A stretch of DNA of 64,000 nt from positions 67,569 to 131,568 of the forward strand of contig JANPCX010000021.1 of the NCBI GenBank assembly GCA_031431125.1, read 5' to 3'. This document shows positions 18,079 through 26,925 of this stretch, one piece after another. Below the pieces are notes generated by a model. It saw only the letters and a program-made list of their open reading frames with translations, made no database searches and was not told the origin of the DNA. This DNA is from JANPCX01 sp031431125. Its GTDB lineage: Bacteria > Pseudomonadota > Gammaproteobacteria > Burkholderiales > Burkholderiaceae_C. The translations under genes were made by a program, and so were the position numbers. Within the stretch, counting starts at the first letter, position 1. Every line of letters begins with the position of its first letter.

Positions 18079-19596
18079 TTACTCTTGTTCGTTTTGCAAC
18101 GCCAGCCGGGTCCGATTGTTGCTGTCGTCTTCGTCGCCTTGTTTGGACCGCTGTGCCGCCATCGAAGCGAAGTCTTCCGCGCTGACATCGCCGGTCACAT
18201 AGTGGCCATCAAAACAGGAGGCTTCAAAACCCGCCACCTTGGGGTTGAGTGCACCAACGACTTTTTTCATTGCATCGACATCTTGGTAGATGAGCGCATC
18301 GGCACCAATGAACTGGCGTATTTCTTCCATGCTGCGGTCGTGGGCGATGAGTTCGGCTTTAGTGGGCATGTCGATGCCGTACACATTCGGAAAACGCACC
18401 GGTGGCGCGGCCGAGGCCATGTAGACCTTGCGTGCACCGGCGTCCCGCGCCATTTGAACAATTTCTTTGGACGTGGTGCCGCGCACTATGGAGTCGTCCA
18501 CCAGCAGCACATTGCGTCCCTTGAACTCCACACCGATGGCGTTGAGTTTTTGGCGCACCGATTTTTTGCGCACGCCCTGCCCCGGCATGATGAAGGTGCG
18601 GCCCACGTACCGGTTCTTCACAAACCCTTCACGGTAGGGCTTGCCAATCTTTTGCGCCAACTGCATGGCCGAGGGGCGGCTGGATTCTGGAATCGGAATG
18701 ACGACGTCAATCTCGCTGGGCGGCATGGTGGAAATCAGGCGCTGGGCCAAGGTCTCGCCCATGTTGAGGCGCGCTTGGTAAACGGAAATACCGTCCATCA
18801 CCGAGTCCGGGCGCGCCAGGTAAACATACTCAAAAATGCAGGGGTTGAGGACCGGATTTGCCGCGCACTGCTGGGCATGCACCTGGCCTTGCATGTCAAT
18901 GAAAATGGCCTCGCCGGGTGCCACATCACGCGTTAATTTGTGGCCTGTTCCTTCAAGCGCCACTGACTCGCTGGCCACCATCACCTCATGGCTTCCGGCC
19001 ACCACACCTTCGCCAAAACACAAAGGGCGTATGCCAAAAGGATCGCGAAACGCGAGCAAGCCATGGCCTGCGATCAATGCAACCACGGCATAAGAACCCT
19101 TGACGCGCTTGTGCAAGGCACTGACAGCCGCGAAGATTTCTTTCGGCGACAGCGGCATGTCACGCGCCGCGACCGCCAGCTCATGGGCCAAGATATTGAT
19201 CAGCACCTCGGTGTCGCTGTCGGTGTTGATGTGGCGGCGGTCTATGCCCACCAGCTCTTGTTTCAGCAAAGGCGCATTGGTGAGGTTGCCGTTGTGCACG
19301 AGCACGATGCCAAAGGGCGCGTTCACATAAAAGGGCTGTGCTTCCTCTTCGCTGTAGGCATTGCCTGCGGTGGGATAACGCACCTGCCCCAAACCCACAT
19401 TGCCCGGCAAGCCGCGCATGTTGCGGGTGCGAAACACATCACGCACCATGCCCCGTGCTTTGTGCATGAAACATTTGCTGTCTTGCATGGTGACGATACC
19501 GGCAGCGTCTTGCCCGCGATGCTGCAACAGCAGCAAGGCGTCGTAGATCAACTGGTTGACGGGTCCCTTGGAAATGACACCCACGATGCCGCACAT
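18079..19596 (-). CDS. purF: Amidophosphoribosyltransferase
   Basis: A 505-residue enzyme that makes 5-phosphoribosylamine from PRPP and glutamine, the first committed step of purine synthesis. The protein begins MCGIVGV, so Cys2 becomes the N-terminal nucleophile of the glutaminase domain. [12 protein letters not shown] and VRYPTAG follow. The PRTase half contains the PRPP loop [13 protein letters not shown] and the flexible segment [10 protein letters not shown]. It starts 26 bases downstream of cvpA, the conserved neighbour. Confidence 0.98.
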   Translation of the reverse strand: MCGIVGVISKGPVNQLIYDALLLLQHRGQDAAGIVTMQDSKCFMHKARGMVRDVFRTRNMRGLPGNVGLGQVRYPTAGNAYSEEEAQPFYVNAPFGIVLVHNGNLTNAPLLKQELVGIDRRHINTDSDTEVLINILAHELAVAARDMPLSPKEIFAAVSALHKRVKGSYAVVALIAGHGLLAFRDPFGIRPLCFGEGVVAGSHEVMVASESVALEGTGHKLTRDVAPGEAIFIDMQGQVHAQQCAANPVLNPCIFEYVYLARPDSVMDGISVYQARLNMGETLAQRLISTMPPSEIDVVIPIPESSRPSAMQLAQKIGKPYREGFVKNRYVGRTFIMPGQGVRKKSVRQKLNAIGVEFKGRNVLLVDDSIVRGTTSKEIVQMARDAGARKVYMASAAPPVRFPNVYGIDMPTKAELIAHDRSMEEIRQFIGADALIYQDVDAMKKVVGALNPKVAGFEASCFDGHYVTGDVSAEDFASMAAQRSKQGDEDDSNNRTRLALQNEQE

Positions 19597-19622
19597 AAAT
19601 AAACCCCTTGTTCAAATCTTGT

Positions 19623-20144
19623 TCAACTGCAATTGGAACCACATGCACTGCGTATGGAGGTGCTGGCGCCTTGAGCCCATGAAGCAGGCAGCAGCGGCGC
19701 AACAACGCCATAGGCCACGGCCAACCAGGGTCGAATCTGCGACTGCGTCCATGCCTCAGAACGTGACCACGGCGTCCAACCCACCACGGTATACAGCATG
19801 AGCGCAACCATCAAGCCGCGCAAGCTGCCAAAAAGCATGCCCAACAAACGGTCCACGATGCTCAAAGGTGTGGCCCGCACCAACATCCGCACCAGCCTGG
19901 CCAACAGCGCCCAAACAATCAACACCGCCACAAAGGTGATCACGAAGGTGGCCGACGAATTCAGCGCACTTCCAACAACCCCGACAGGAATGTGGGGAGC
20001 GATTTGGGGCGACAACCAGTGCGCCAAGAAATAGGCCACCACCCAGCCCGCCAGCGACATCAACTCGAACACGAGGCCACGCCACAGCCCGACCAAGGCC
20101 GACAGGCCCAAGATGGCGAGCAAAACCCAATCAACCCAGGCCAT
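19623..20144 (-). CDS. cvpA: CvpA family inner-membrane protein
   Basis: A 173-residue integral membrane protein with about four helices, starting WVDWVLLAILGLSALVGLWR and containing the family pattern GLVFELMSLAGWVVAYFLA. CvpA is linked to colicin V production and bile or membrane-stress resistance, but its molecular job is not settled. It lies between the SPOR-protein gene and purF, the usual arrangement. The C-terminus (ACGSNCS) is short and variable. Confidence 0.95.
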   Translation of the reverse strand: MAWVDWVLLAILGLSALVGLWRGLVFELMSLAGWVVAYFLAHWLSPQIAPHIPVGVVGSALNSSATFVITFVAVLIVWALLARLVRMLVRATPLSIVDRLLGMLFGSLRGLMVALMLYTVVGWTPWSRSEAWTQSQIRPWLAVAYGVVAPLLPASWAQGASTSIRSACGSNCS

Positions 20145-20183
20145 CGGAGCTCTCGTTGCAGCAGATGGGCGGACAGCTCGCGA

Positions 20184-21053
20184 TCACAGCGTCAACACCA
20201 CCGCAGACAAACCTGCCGCCTTCAAACGCTCCAACACCTTGTCAGCTTGTTCTTTGGACTCCATCGGTCCGACCCTCACCCGCGTTCGGTTGCCGGCCGA
20301 GGTGTCAACCACCTGGGTGTAAGTTTTCAGACCCAACTTTTCGACTTTTTGTCTCACGTCTTTGGCCGCTTCAGCATCTGCATAGGCACCGACTTGCACC
20401 ACAAACCGGCCCGCGGTAGCCGCTGCCGCTTTGGTCGATCCGTCTGCACCCGTGTCCTTGGGTTTAGGCTCTTTGCCTTCGAGCAAGGCTTTGGCACGTG
20501 CAGCCTCCAGGCTGGCTTTTTGTGCCGCAGCACGGCTGGCTTTTTCCGCCTCTTTGGCCTTGTCTTTCTCGGCCTTGTCTGCTTTTTCTTTGTCCGCCTT
20601 GTCCTTGTCGGCCACGGCTTTGGCCGCGGCCGCCTTGCTGGCTGCTTCGGCGGCTGCAACAACTTCCGGGGGCTTGGTCGAAGGCGCCGTGGCGTTGGCC
20701 GGTACTGGGGGCTCCACGACGACGACTTGGGAGCGGGCTGGTGGTATGGCTGGCGCAGGCGCACTGCTCACCGCAGGCGGAATGCGAAGTGGGGGCGCAT
20801 CTTCTGCGCGCGGAATATCGATCGGAATGTCGACCGGGATAGGACGCGGCTGGGACTCAAACAACATCGGAAACGCCACGATGCCCATCAGCACCAACAA
20901 ACTGGCGCCAATCAAACGGCGTCTGGCACGCGTTCGAGCCTGATGCACAGAAGGAGCAGCAGACGCTGAGGTCGTATTCGGTGACGAGCGCGATGCTGAA
21001 TCAGCATTGGCACCGTCATTGTGAGCGCGCTTGAATATCGACAACAAACCCAT
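20184..21053 (-). CDS. SPOR-domain protein, DedD-like
   Basis: A 289-residue inner-membrane protein: a short cytosolic N-terminus, one membrane helix at about 47-65 (LIGASLLVLMGIVAFPMLF), a Pro-rich stretch, a charged Ala/Lys/Asp coiled segment (about 140-200), and a C-terminal SPOR domain (about 212-289, FVVQVGAYADAEAAKDV). SPOR domains bind denuded peptidoglycan at the septum, so the protein probably helps cell constriction, as DedD does. It sits between folC and cvpA, the classical dedD position. Confidence 0.9.
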   Translation of the reverse strand: MGLLSIFKRAHNDGANADSASRSSPNTTSASAAPSVHQARTRARRRLIGASLLVLMGIVAFPMLFESQPRPIPVDIPIDIPRAEDAPPLRIPPAVSSAPAPAIPPARSQVVVVEPPVPANATAPSTKPPEVVAAAEAASKAAAAKAVADKDKADKEKADKAEKDKAKEAEKASRAAAQKASLEAARAKALLEGKEPKPKDTGADGSTKAAAATAGRFVVQVGAYADAEAAKDVRQKVEKLGLKTYTQVVDTSAGNRTRVRVGPMESKEQADKVLERLKAAGLSAVVLTL

Positions 21054-21121
21054 GCGGTGAACTGATCCAGTTGAAATCTAGGGCGCAACGATGGCCCAGA
21101 AGGGCCGCTTGCACCTGGGGA

Positions 21122-22435
21122 TCAGTTCACGTGTTTGCCGCCGAGCTTGGGTAAACCCTCTTGTAAGACGCCGCCCACCGTGTAGAACGATCCGAAGACG
21201 ACGATTCTATCAGCGGGGTCTGCGCTCTTGACTGCGGTTTGCAAGGCGACTTGCGGGCTGTCGCAGCAGTCGATCACCACGGGGCCGGGCCCCTTCAAAG
21301 ACAGGCCTTGGTAGAGGGCTGCAAGATTGCGTGCGCTGGCCGCACGAGTGGTCGGCAAATCGCAAAACACCCAGTGGTCTACGAGGGGTGCCATGCGGGT
21401 GAGCAAATTGGCGAGGTCTTTGTCCGCCATGGCACCGAAAACAACGTGAGTTCGGGGAAAGAAACCCATTTGATCCAGGTTCTGCGCCAAGGCCGCGACC
21501 GCGTGCGGGTTGTGTGCCACATCCAGCACCAAAGTGGGCTGGCCGGGAACAATTTGAAAACGCCCCGGCAAATCGACCAAGGCAAAACCGGCCCGCACGG
21601 CTTGCGCGGTGATGGGTACACGATCTTTCAACGCTTCAAAAGCCGCCAGAACACCTGCCGCATTGAGCAATTGGTTGGCCCCGCGCAGCGCGGGATAGGC
21701 CAAGCCGCTGTAACGACGAGTGCGGCCACCCCAGGCCCACTGCTGCTTGTCGCCGCTGCAGTTGAAATCAACGCCCACGCGCCACAGGTCGGCACCGATT
21801 TTTTGCGCATGCGCCAACACACTCGTGGGCGGCAGCGGGTCGCTGACGATCGCGGGTTTGCCGGGCCGCATGATGTGGGCTTTTTCATGGCCTATCGATT
21901 CGCGGTCGGGGCCCAGGAACTCGGTGTGGTCGAGGTCGATGCTGGTGATGATGGCGCAGTCCGCATCCACCACATTCACCGCATCCAAACGACCGCCCAA
22001 GCCCACTTCCAGAATCACCAGATCCAGTGGCGCTTGAGACAACAAACGCGCAATCGCCAGCGTGGTGAATTCAAAGTAGGTGAGCGTGGTGTCGCCACGC
22101 GCCAATTCGACGGCTTCGAACTGCGGCAACAGGTCGTTGGCCGCCACCATCTGGCCGTTGATGCGACAACGCTCTTCAAAGTGCACCAGGTGCGGCTTGG
22201 AATAATGGCCCACCCGGTATCCCGCTTGCAAAGCCACCGCTTCCAGCATGGCGCAGGTGGAGCCCTTGCCATTCGTGCCCGCGACAGAAATCACCGGCAC
22301 CTCAAAACCCAAGTTCAAGCGTTTGGCAACGGCAGCCACACGCTCCAACGTGAGGTCAATTTCCTTGGGGTGCAGCTGCTCGCAGCGTGAGAGCCATTCG
22401 CTCAGCGTTGCGGGTAACGAGGTAGCAGGACTCAA
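21122..22435 (-). CDS. folC: Bifunctional dihydrofolate/folylpolyglutamate synthase
   Basis: A 437-residue Mur-ligase-like enzyme that adds glutamate to dihydropteroate and to folates. P-loop GTNGKGST lies at 53-60; [24 protein letters not shown] and [10 protein letters not shown] are diagnostic. The best start is TTG ending at 22435, overlapping the accD stop by four bases (TTGA); no ATG is available nearby and the family region begins within about ten residues. Coupling to accD is therefore likely. Confidence 0.95.
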   Translation of the reverse strand: MSPATSLPATLSEWLSRCEQLHPKEIDLTLERVAAVAKRLNLGFEVPVISVAGTNGKGSTCAMLEAVALQAGYRVGHYSKPHLVHFEERCRINGQMVAANDLLPQFEAVELARGDTTLTYFEFTTLAIARLLSQAPLDLVILEVGLGGRLDAVNVVDADCAIITSIDLDHTEFLGPDRESIGHEKAHIMRPGKPAIVSDPLPPTSVLAHAQKIGADLWRVGVDFNCSGDKQQWAWGGRTRRYSGLAYPALRGANQLLNAAGVLAAFEALKDRVPITAQAVRAGFALVDLPGRFQIVPGQPTLVLDVAHNPHAVAALAQNLDQMGFFPRTHVVFGAMADKDLANLLTRMAPLVDHWVFCDLPTTRAASARNLAALYQGLSLKGPGPVVIDCCDSPQVALQTAVKSADPADRIVVFGSFYTVGGVLQEGLPKLGGKHVN

Positions 22436-23304
22436 GCCACAGCGTCCGCACTTTGCCGTGACAGCTTGGCCACCAACTGCGCTATGTTTTTACGCAATTC
22501 ACGTCGGTCCAGAATCATGTCGATGGCGCCGGTTTGCAGCAGGAATTCGGCACGCTGAAAACCTTCGGGCAAGGTTTCACGAACGGTGTTTTCAATCACA
22601 CGTGGCCCAGCGAAACCAATCAAGGCTTTGGGTTCTGCAATGACCACATCACCCAAAAAGGCAAAGCTGGCCGACACGCCGCCCATGGTGGGGTCGGTGA
22701 GCACGCTGATGTAAGGCATTTTGGCTTTGGCCAGTCGCGTCAGTGCGGCATTGGTTTTGGCCATTTGCATCAGACTGAGCAGGCCTTCTTGCATGCGTGC
22801 GCCACCCGTGGCGGTGAAGCTGATGAAAGGTGTTTTTTGCTCGACGGCCATCTCCACGCCACGAACAAAACGTTCACCCACCACAGAGCCCATGGAGCCG
22901 CCCATGAAGTCGAACTCAAAACAGGCGGCCACCACAGGAATGCTGTGCAGCGCACCACCCATCACGACCAGGGCGTCGGTTTCGCCGGTGTTCTCCAGCG
23001 CTTCTTTGAGGCGGTCGGGGTATTTTTTGCTGTCCTTGAAACGAAGCGCGTCCACAGGCAGCACCTCTTGGCCGATCTCGAAACGGCCTTCGGCGTCGAG
23101 GAAAGCGTCCAAGCGTGCACGCGCACCAATGCGATGGTGGTGGCCGCATTTGGGGCAAACGTTGACGTTTTGCTCTAAGTCGGTTTTGTACAGAACGGTT
23201 TCACAAGACGGGCACTTCACCCACAAACCTTCGGGCACCGTGCGGCGCTCGCTCGGGTCGGTTTGCTGCATCTTGGGAGGGAGCAGTTTTTCAAGCCAAC
23301 TCAT
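22432..23304 (-). CDS. accD: Acetyl-CoA carboxylase carboxyltransferase subunit beta
   Basis: About 290 residues from the ATG ending at 23304 ([11 protein letters not shown]), which has AAGGA about 8 bases upstream; an ATG three codons earlier is too close to that site. The subunit carries a four-cysteine zinc ribbon (C31, C34, C50, C53) and the crotonase-like core with [13 protein letters not shown] and [12 protein letters not shown]. It transfers carboxyl from biotin to acetyl-CoA, making malonyl-CoA for fatty acids, with AccA (not in the window). It lies between trpA and folC, the common proteobacterial order. Confidence 0.97.
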   Translation of the reverse strand: MSWLEKLLPPKMQQTDPSERRTVPEGLWVKCPSCETVLYKTDLEQNVNVCPKCGHHHRIGARARLDAFLDAEGRFEIGQEVLPVDALRFKDSKKYPDRLKEALENTGETDALVVMGGALHSIPVVAACFEFDFMGGSMGSVVGERFVRGVEMAVEQKTPFISFTATGGARMQEGLLSLMQMAKTNAALTRLAKAKMPYISVLTDPTMGGVSASFAFLGDVVIAEPKALIGFAGPRVIENTVRETLPEGFQRAEFLLQTGAIDMILDRRELRKNIAQLVAKLSRQSADAVA

Positions 23305-23342
23305 GGATTCCATCCTTCTCTTGTACTTGACGGGTATGGGTC

Positions 23343-24152
23343 TCAGGCGTCCAACGCGGCACGAATGTCGGCGATGAAGCGTCCAGCAGCCAAGGCGACA
23401 TTGTCGCGCGTCTGGGTTTCCAACAACTGAACCAGGGCCGAACCAATCACAACCGCATCTGAAACCGCAGCCACCGCCCGGGCGGTGGCCGCGTCACGGA
23501 TGCCAAAGCCCACACCCACCGGCACCTGCACATGGGCTTTGATGCGCGGGATCATGGCTGCGACTGCCGCAACATCCAGGTGCCCTGCCCCGGTCACGCC
23601 CTTGAGCGACACATAGTAGACATAACCGCTGGCAATGCGCCCGACTTGCTGCATGCGTTTTTCGGTCGAGGTGGGCGCCAGCAAAAAGATGGGCGCCATG
23701 CCGTGCTCGCGCAAGGTCGCGGCGAACTCTTCGCATTCCTCGGGTGGATAGTCCACCACCAACACACCGTCCACGCCTGCGGCTTTCGCATCCAGCACAA
23801 AACGCAAGGCGCCATGGCGCTGGTCGTAGCGCTCCATGGGGTTGGCGTAACCCATCAGCACCACCGGCGTGGTGCTGTTTTTCTCTCGAAACACCCGGAC
23901 CATGTCCAGTACATCAGCCAGGCCAATGTTTTTGAGCAGCGCCCGCTCCGCGGCTTTTTGAATGACAGGGCCATCGGCCATGGGATCGGAAAATGGAACG
24001 CCCAGCTCGATGACGTCAGCCCCTGCATCGGCCATGGCATGCATGATGGCCGGTGTCGCGTCAGCAAAGGGATCACCGGCGGTCACATAGGGAATGAGGG
24101 CCTTGCGACCTTGGGCCTTGAGCGCCGCAAAGACGGTGTCGATGCGGTTCAT
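23343..24152 (-). CDS. trpA: Tryptophan synthase alpha chain
   Basis: A 269-residue TIM-barrel lyase that splits indole-3-glycerol phosphate to indole. Catalytic Glu49 ([11 protein letters not shown]) and Asp60 (MADGP) are at canonical positions, and the phosphate-binding [10 protein letters not shown] is present near the end. The ATG overlaps the trpB stop (ATGA), so the alpha and beta subunits are translationally coupled. An in-frame extension upstream lies inside trpB and was not used. Confidence 0.97.
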   Translation of the reverse strand: MNRIDTVFAALKAQGRKALIPYVTAGDPFADATPAIMHAMADAGADVIELGVPFSDPMADGPVIQKAAERALLKNIGLADVLDMVRVFREKNSTTPVVLMGYANPMERYDQRHGALRFVLDAKAAGVDGVLVVDYPPEECEEFAATLREHGMAPIFLLAPTSTEKRMQQVGRIASGYVYYVSLKGVTGAGHLDVAAVAAMIPRIKAHVQVPVGVGFGIRDAATARAVAAVSDAVVIGSALVQLLETQTRDNVALAAGRFIADIRAALDA

Positions 24153-25429
24153 CGCGGCCCTTTCACGATGGACATATCGCCGTGAGAACCATCCCCTTTG
24201 ACCGACTGACCACGGCAAGAAGGACGGCAGTAGAAATCGGCGCCGGACAAATCGGCCACGGTGCCAATGTCTTTGTCGCCTCGACCAGACAGGTTGATCA
24301 AGATGTGCTGGTCGGGACGCATGGTGGGCGCGAGTTTCATGGCATGGGCCACCGCGTGAGACGACTCAAGCGCGGGGATGATGCCCTCGGTGAGGCACAG
24401 GTGATGGAAAGCCTTCAAGGCTTCATCGTCGGTCACGCCCACGTACTCGGCGCGACCGATGTCTTTCAGGTAGGCGTGCTCGGGGCCGACGCCGGGGTAG
24501 TCCAGTCCGGCCGACACTGAATGCGTTTCCGTGACTTGTCCGTTGGTGTCCTGCAGCAAATAGGTTCGGTTGCCATGCAAGACACCGGGTGATCCACGCT
24601 GCAGCGACGCAGAGTGTTTGCCCGAGTCCAACCCCAAACCTGCCGCTTCCACGCCGATGAGCTTGGTGGACTCGTGTTCGATGTAGGGATAAAAAATCCC
24701 CATCGCATTGCTACCCCCGCCCACACAAGCAATCACCGCATCCGGTTGGCGACCGATCAAGGCTGGCATTTGGGTGAGGCACTCGTCGCCAATGACCCTT
24801 TGAAAATCACGCACCATGGCGGGATAGGGGTGTGGGCCCGCCACCGTGCCAATGATGTAGAAGGTGTTCTCCACGTTGGTCACCCAATCGCGCAGCGCTT
24901 CATTGAGTGCGTCTTTGAGTGTTTTGCTTCCACTTTCGACCGGCACCACCGTGGCGCCCAGCAACTTCATGCGGTAGACGTTGGGCGACTGACGCTTGAC
25001 GTCTTCGCTGCCCATGTAGACCACGCATTCCAAGCCATACCGCGCGCAAATGGTGGCAGTGGCCACGCCATGCTGGCCCGCGCCGGTTTCTGCAATGACG
25101 CGAGGTTTGCCCATGCGGCGGGCCAACATGGCTTGGCCTATGGTGTTGTTGACCTTGTGGGCACCGGTGTGGTTGAGGTCTTCCCGTTTGAGGTAAATCT
25201 GCGCACCACCCAGCTCACGGCTCATGCGCGCCGCATGGTAAATCGGGCTGGGGCGGCCGACGAACTGGGCCAACTCCATGCGGAATTCCGCGGCGAAGGC
25301 AGGATCGGCTTGGGCCTGGGCGTAGGCTTCTTTCAGCTCGTCCAGGGCGTGGATCAATGTTTCGGCGACAAAGGTGCCGCCATAGGGGCCGAAGTGGCCT
25401 CTGGCATCAGGTTGTTGGTAATTCAGCAT
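24149..25429 (-). CDS. trpB: Tryptophan synthase beta chain
   Basis: A 426-residue PLP enzyme that condenses indole and serine to tryptophan. PLP lysine K92 lies in [32 protein letters not shown] and [10 protein letters not shown] are all present. About 25 residues follow the usual end of the enzyme, with a [22 protein letters not shown] tail, longer than the E. coli protein. Trp genes here are F-B-A only; trpE, trpG, trpD and trpC are not in the window. Confidence 0.97.
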   Translation of the reverse strand: MLNYQQPDARGHFGPYGGTFVAETLIHALDELKEAYAQAQADPAFAAEFRMELAQFVGRPSPIYHAARMSRELGGAQIYLKREDLNHTGAHKVNNTIGQAMLARRMGKPRVIAETGAGQHGVATATICARYGLECVVYMGSEDVKRQSPNVYRMKLLGATVVPVESGSKTLKDALNEALRDWVTNVENTFYIIGTVAGPHPYPAMVRDFQRVIGDECLTQMPALIGRQPDAVIACVGGGSNAMGIFYPYIEHESTKLIGVEAAGLGLDSGKHSASLQRGSPGVLHGNRTYLLQDTNGQVTETHSVSAGLDYPGVGPEHAYLKDIGRAEYVGVTDDEALKAFHHLCLTEGIIPALESSHAVAHAMKLAPTMRPDQHILINLSGRGDKDIGTVADLSGADFYCRPSCRGQSVKGDGSHGDMSIVKGPR

Positions 25430-25440
25430 GGGATTTCTCT

Positions 25441-26100
25441 TCAGGTAGGCGTGGTGCTGGAGGCTTGAGCAAGTTGCTCATCGGCATGCCGCACCGCATC
25501 ACAAAACCGGCGTATGGCCAGAGGGTCCTTGATGCCCTTGGACACTTCGACGCCGGAACTGACATCAACGGCCGATGGCCGCACCTGAAGAATGCCATCC
25601 CCCACATTTCCGGCATGCAACCCACCAGACAAAACGACTGGACGGGGGACGTTGCGTGGAATAAGAGACCAATCGAATACCTTTCCGCCACCGCCGAAAC
25701 CCTCGACATGGGCGTCGAGCAGCAAGGCCTGGGCGTCTGGAAACTGAGAAGCGAAGTTTAACAAATCGAAACCGGGTTCCATGCGGGCAGCGCGCAAGTA
25801 AGGTCGCCCGCTCGCCCTGCACTCTTCCTGGCTCTCATCACCATGAAACTGCAACACGATGTGGGGGATGGCCTGCACCACGCGCTGCACCAAATCGGAT
25901 GAGGCATTCACGAACAAAGCCACTGGCGTGACAAAAGGCGGCAAGCCAGACGCCAGTTCAGCAGCGCGCTCGACTGTCACGCAACGTGCGCTGGCCGGAT
26001 AAAAAACGAAACCGACGGCGTCGGCACCCGCATGCACCGCTGCGTCGAGGTCTTCTGCACGAGTGATGCCACAAATTTTGATTCGGGTTCGCTGTTGCAT
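25441..26100 (-). CDS. trpF: Phosphoribosylanthranilate isomerase
   Basis: A 219-residue TIM barrel that isomerises phosphoribosylanthranilate in tryptophan synthesis. The N-terminal [13 protein letters not shown] carries the catalytic Cys (C10), VLQFHGDES is conserved, and the C-terminal [15 protein letters not shown] holds the catalytic Asp. It sits 36 bases after truA and 11 bases before trpB in the same direction. Confidence 0.97.
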   Translation of the reverse strand: MQQRTRIKICGITRAEDLDAAVHAGADAVGFVFYPASARCVTVERAAELASGLPPFVTPVALFVNASSDLVQRVVQAIPHIVLQFHGDESQEECRASGRPYLRAARMEPGFDLLNFASQFPDAQALLLDAHVEGFGGGGKVFDWSLIPRNVPRPVVLSGGLHAGNVGDGILQVRPSAVDVSSGVEVSKGIKDPLAIRRFCDAVRHADEQLAQASSTTPT

Positions 26101-26136
26101 GGCGCCTAAAGCGCCGCTGGAGCAGCGCGAGGTGTG

Positions 26137-26922
26137 TCAGGGCAGCCAGTCCATGGCTGCCGTGGTGGTGGGAATAGCGTAGGCCGCATCGTACTGCGGC
26201 CCCACAAAGTACAAGCCATCAGGGGGAAATGTCGGCGCCGCCAAGGCACGGTTCTTCGAGGCCAAAACGCCTTGCAACCACTCAACCGACTTGGTTTCGG
26301 TGCCCACAGCCACCAGACACCCCATGATGTTGCGCACCATGTGGTGCAAAAAAGCGCTGGCTTCAAAGTCGAACCGCCAGTAAGCACCCCGGCGCGCGAT
26401 AGAAATACGGCGCATCACCTTGACAGGAGATGCTGCCTGGCATTCAGCAGACCGGAATGCGCTGAAGTCGTGCTCGCCCAGCAAACACTGAGCTGCATGC
26501 TGCATGGGTTCTTCGTTGAGCGGGCGAAAAACCCAGCCGCACAAACCTGTCTCGAGTGCAGGACGCACCACGGACTCTCGCAGCAGGAACACATAACGCC
26601 GTCCGATGGCTGAATTGCGCGCATGAAATTCAGGCGGCACCGGTTGGCACCACTGCAAGGCGATGTCGTCGGGCAAATAGCGGTTGGTGCCGCGTAACCA
26701 CGAAAAAACCGGACGATCAAGCAGGGTGTCGATGTGCACAACCTGGTTCAGGCCGTGCACACCCGTGTCGGTGCGCCCTGCGCACCAGGTGCGCACGGGC
26801 TGGTCCGCGAATTGGGCCAGCGCCGCTTCCAGTTCATCCTGAACCGTGCGCCCACCCGCTTGGCTTTGCCAACCAAGGTAGGAGGTGCCGCGGTAGCTGA
26901 CACCCAGTGCCAGCCGTTGCAC
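26137..26922 (-). CDS. truA: tRNA pseudouridine(38-40) synthase
   Basis: A 261-residue pseudouridine synthase. The catalytic Asp52 lies in CAGRTDTGVHGLNQV. YRGTSYLGWQSQ at the start and FEASAFLHHMVRN in the C-terminal half are signatures. The start is GTG ending at 26922, three bases after the fimV stop. The fimV-truA-trpF order is typical for Burkholderiales. Confidence 0.96.
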   Translation of the reverse strand: MQRLALGVSYRGTSYLGWQSQAGGRTVQDELEAALAQFADQPVRTWCAGRTDTGVHGLNQVVHIDTLLDRPVFSWLRGTNRYLPDDIALQWCQPVPPEFHARNSAIGRRYVFLLRESVVRPALETGLCGWVFRPLNEEPMQHAAQCLLGEHDFSAFRSAECQAASPVKVMRRISIARRGAYWRFDFEASAFLHHMVRNIMGCLVAVGTETKSVEWLQGVLASKNRALAAPTFPPDGLYFVGPQYDAAYAIPTTTAAMDWLP

Positions 26923-26925
26923 GGG

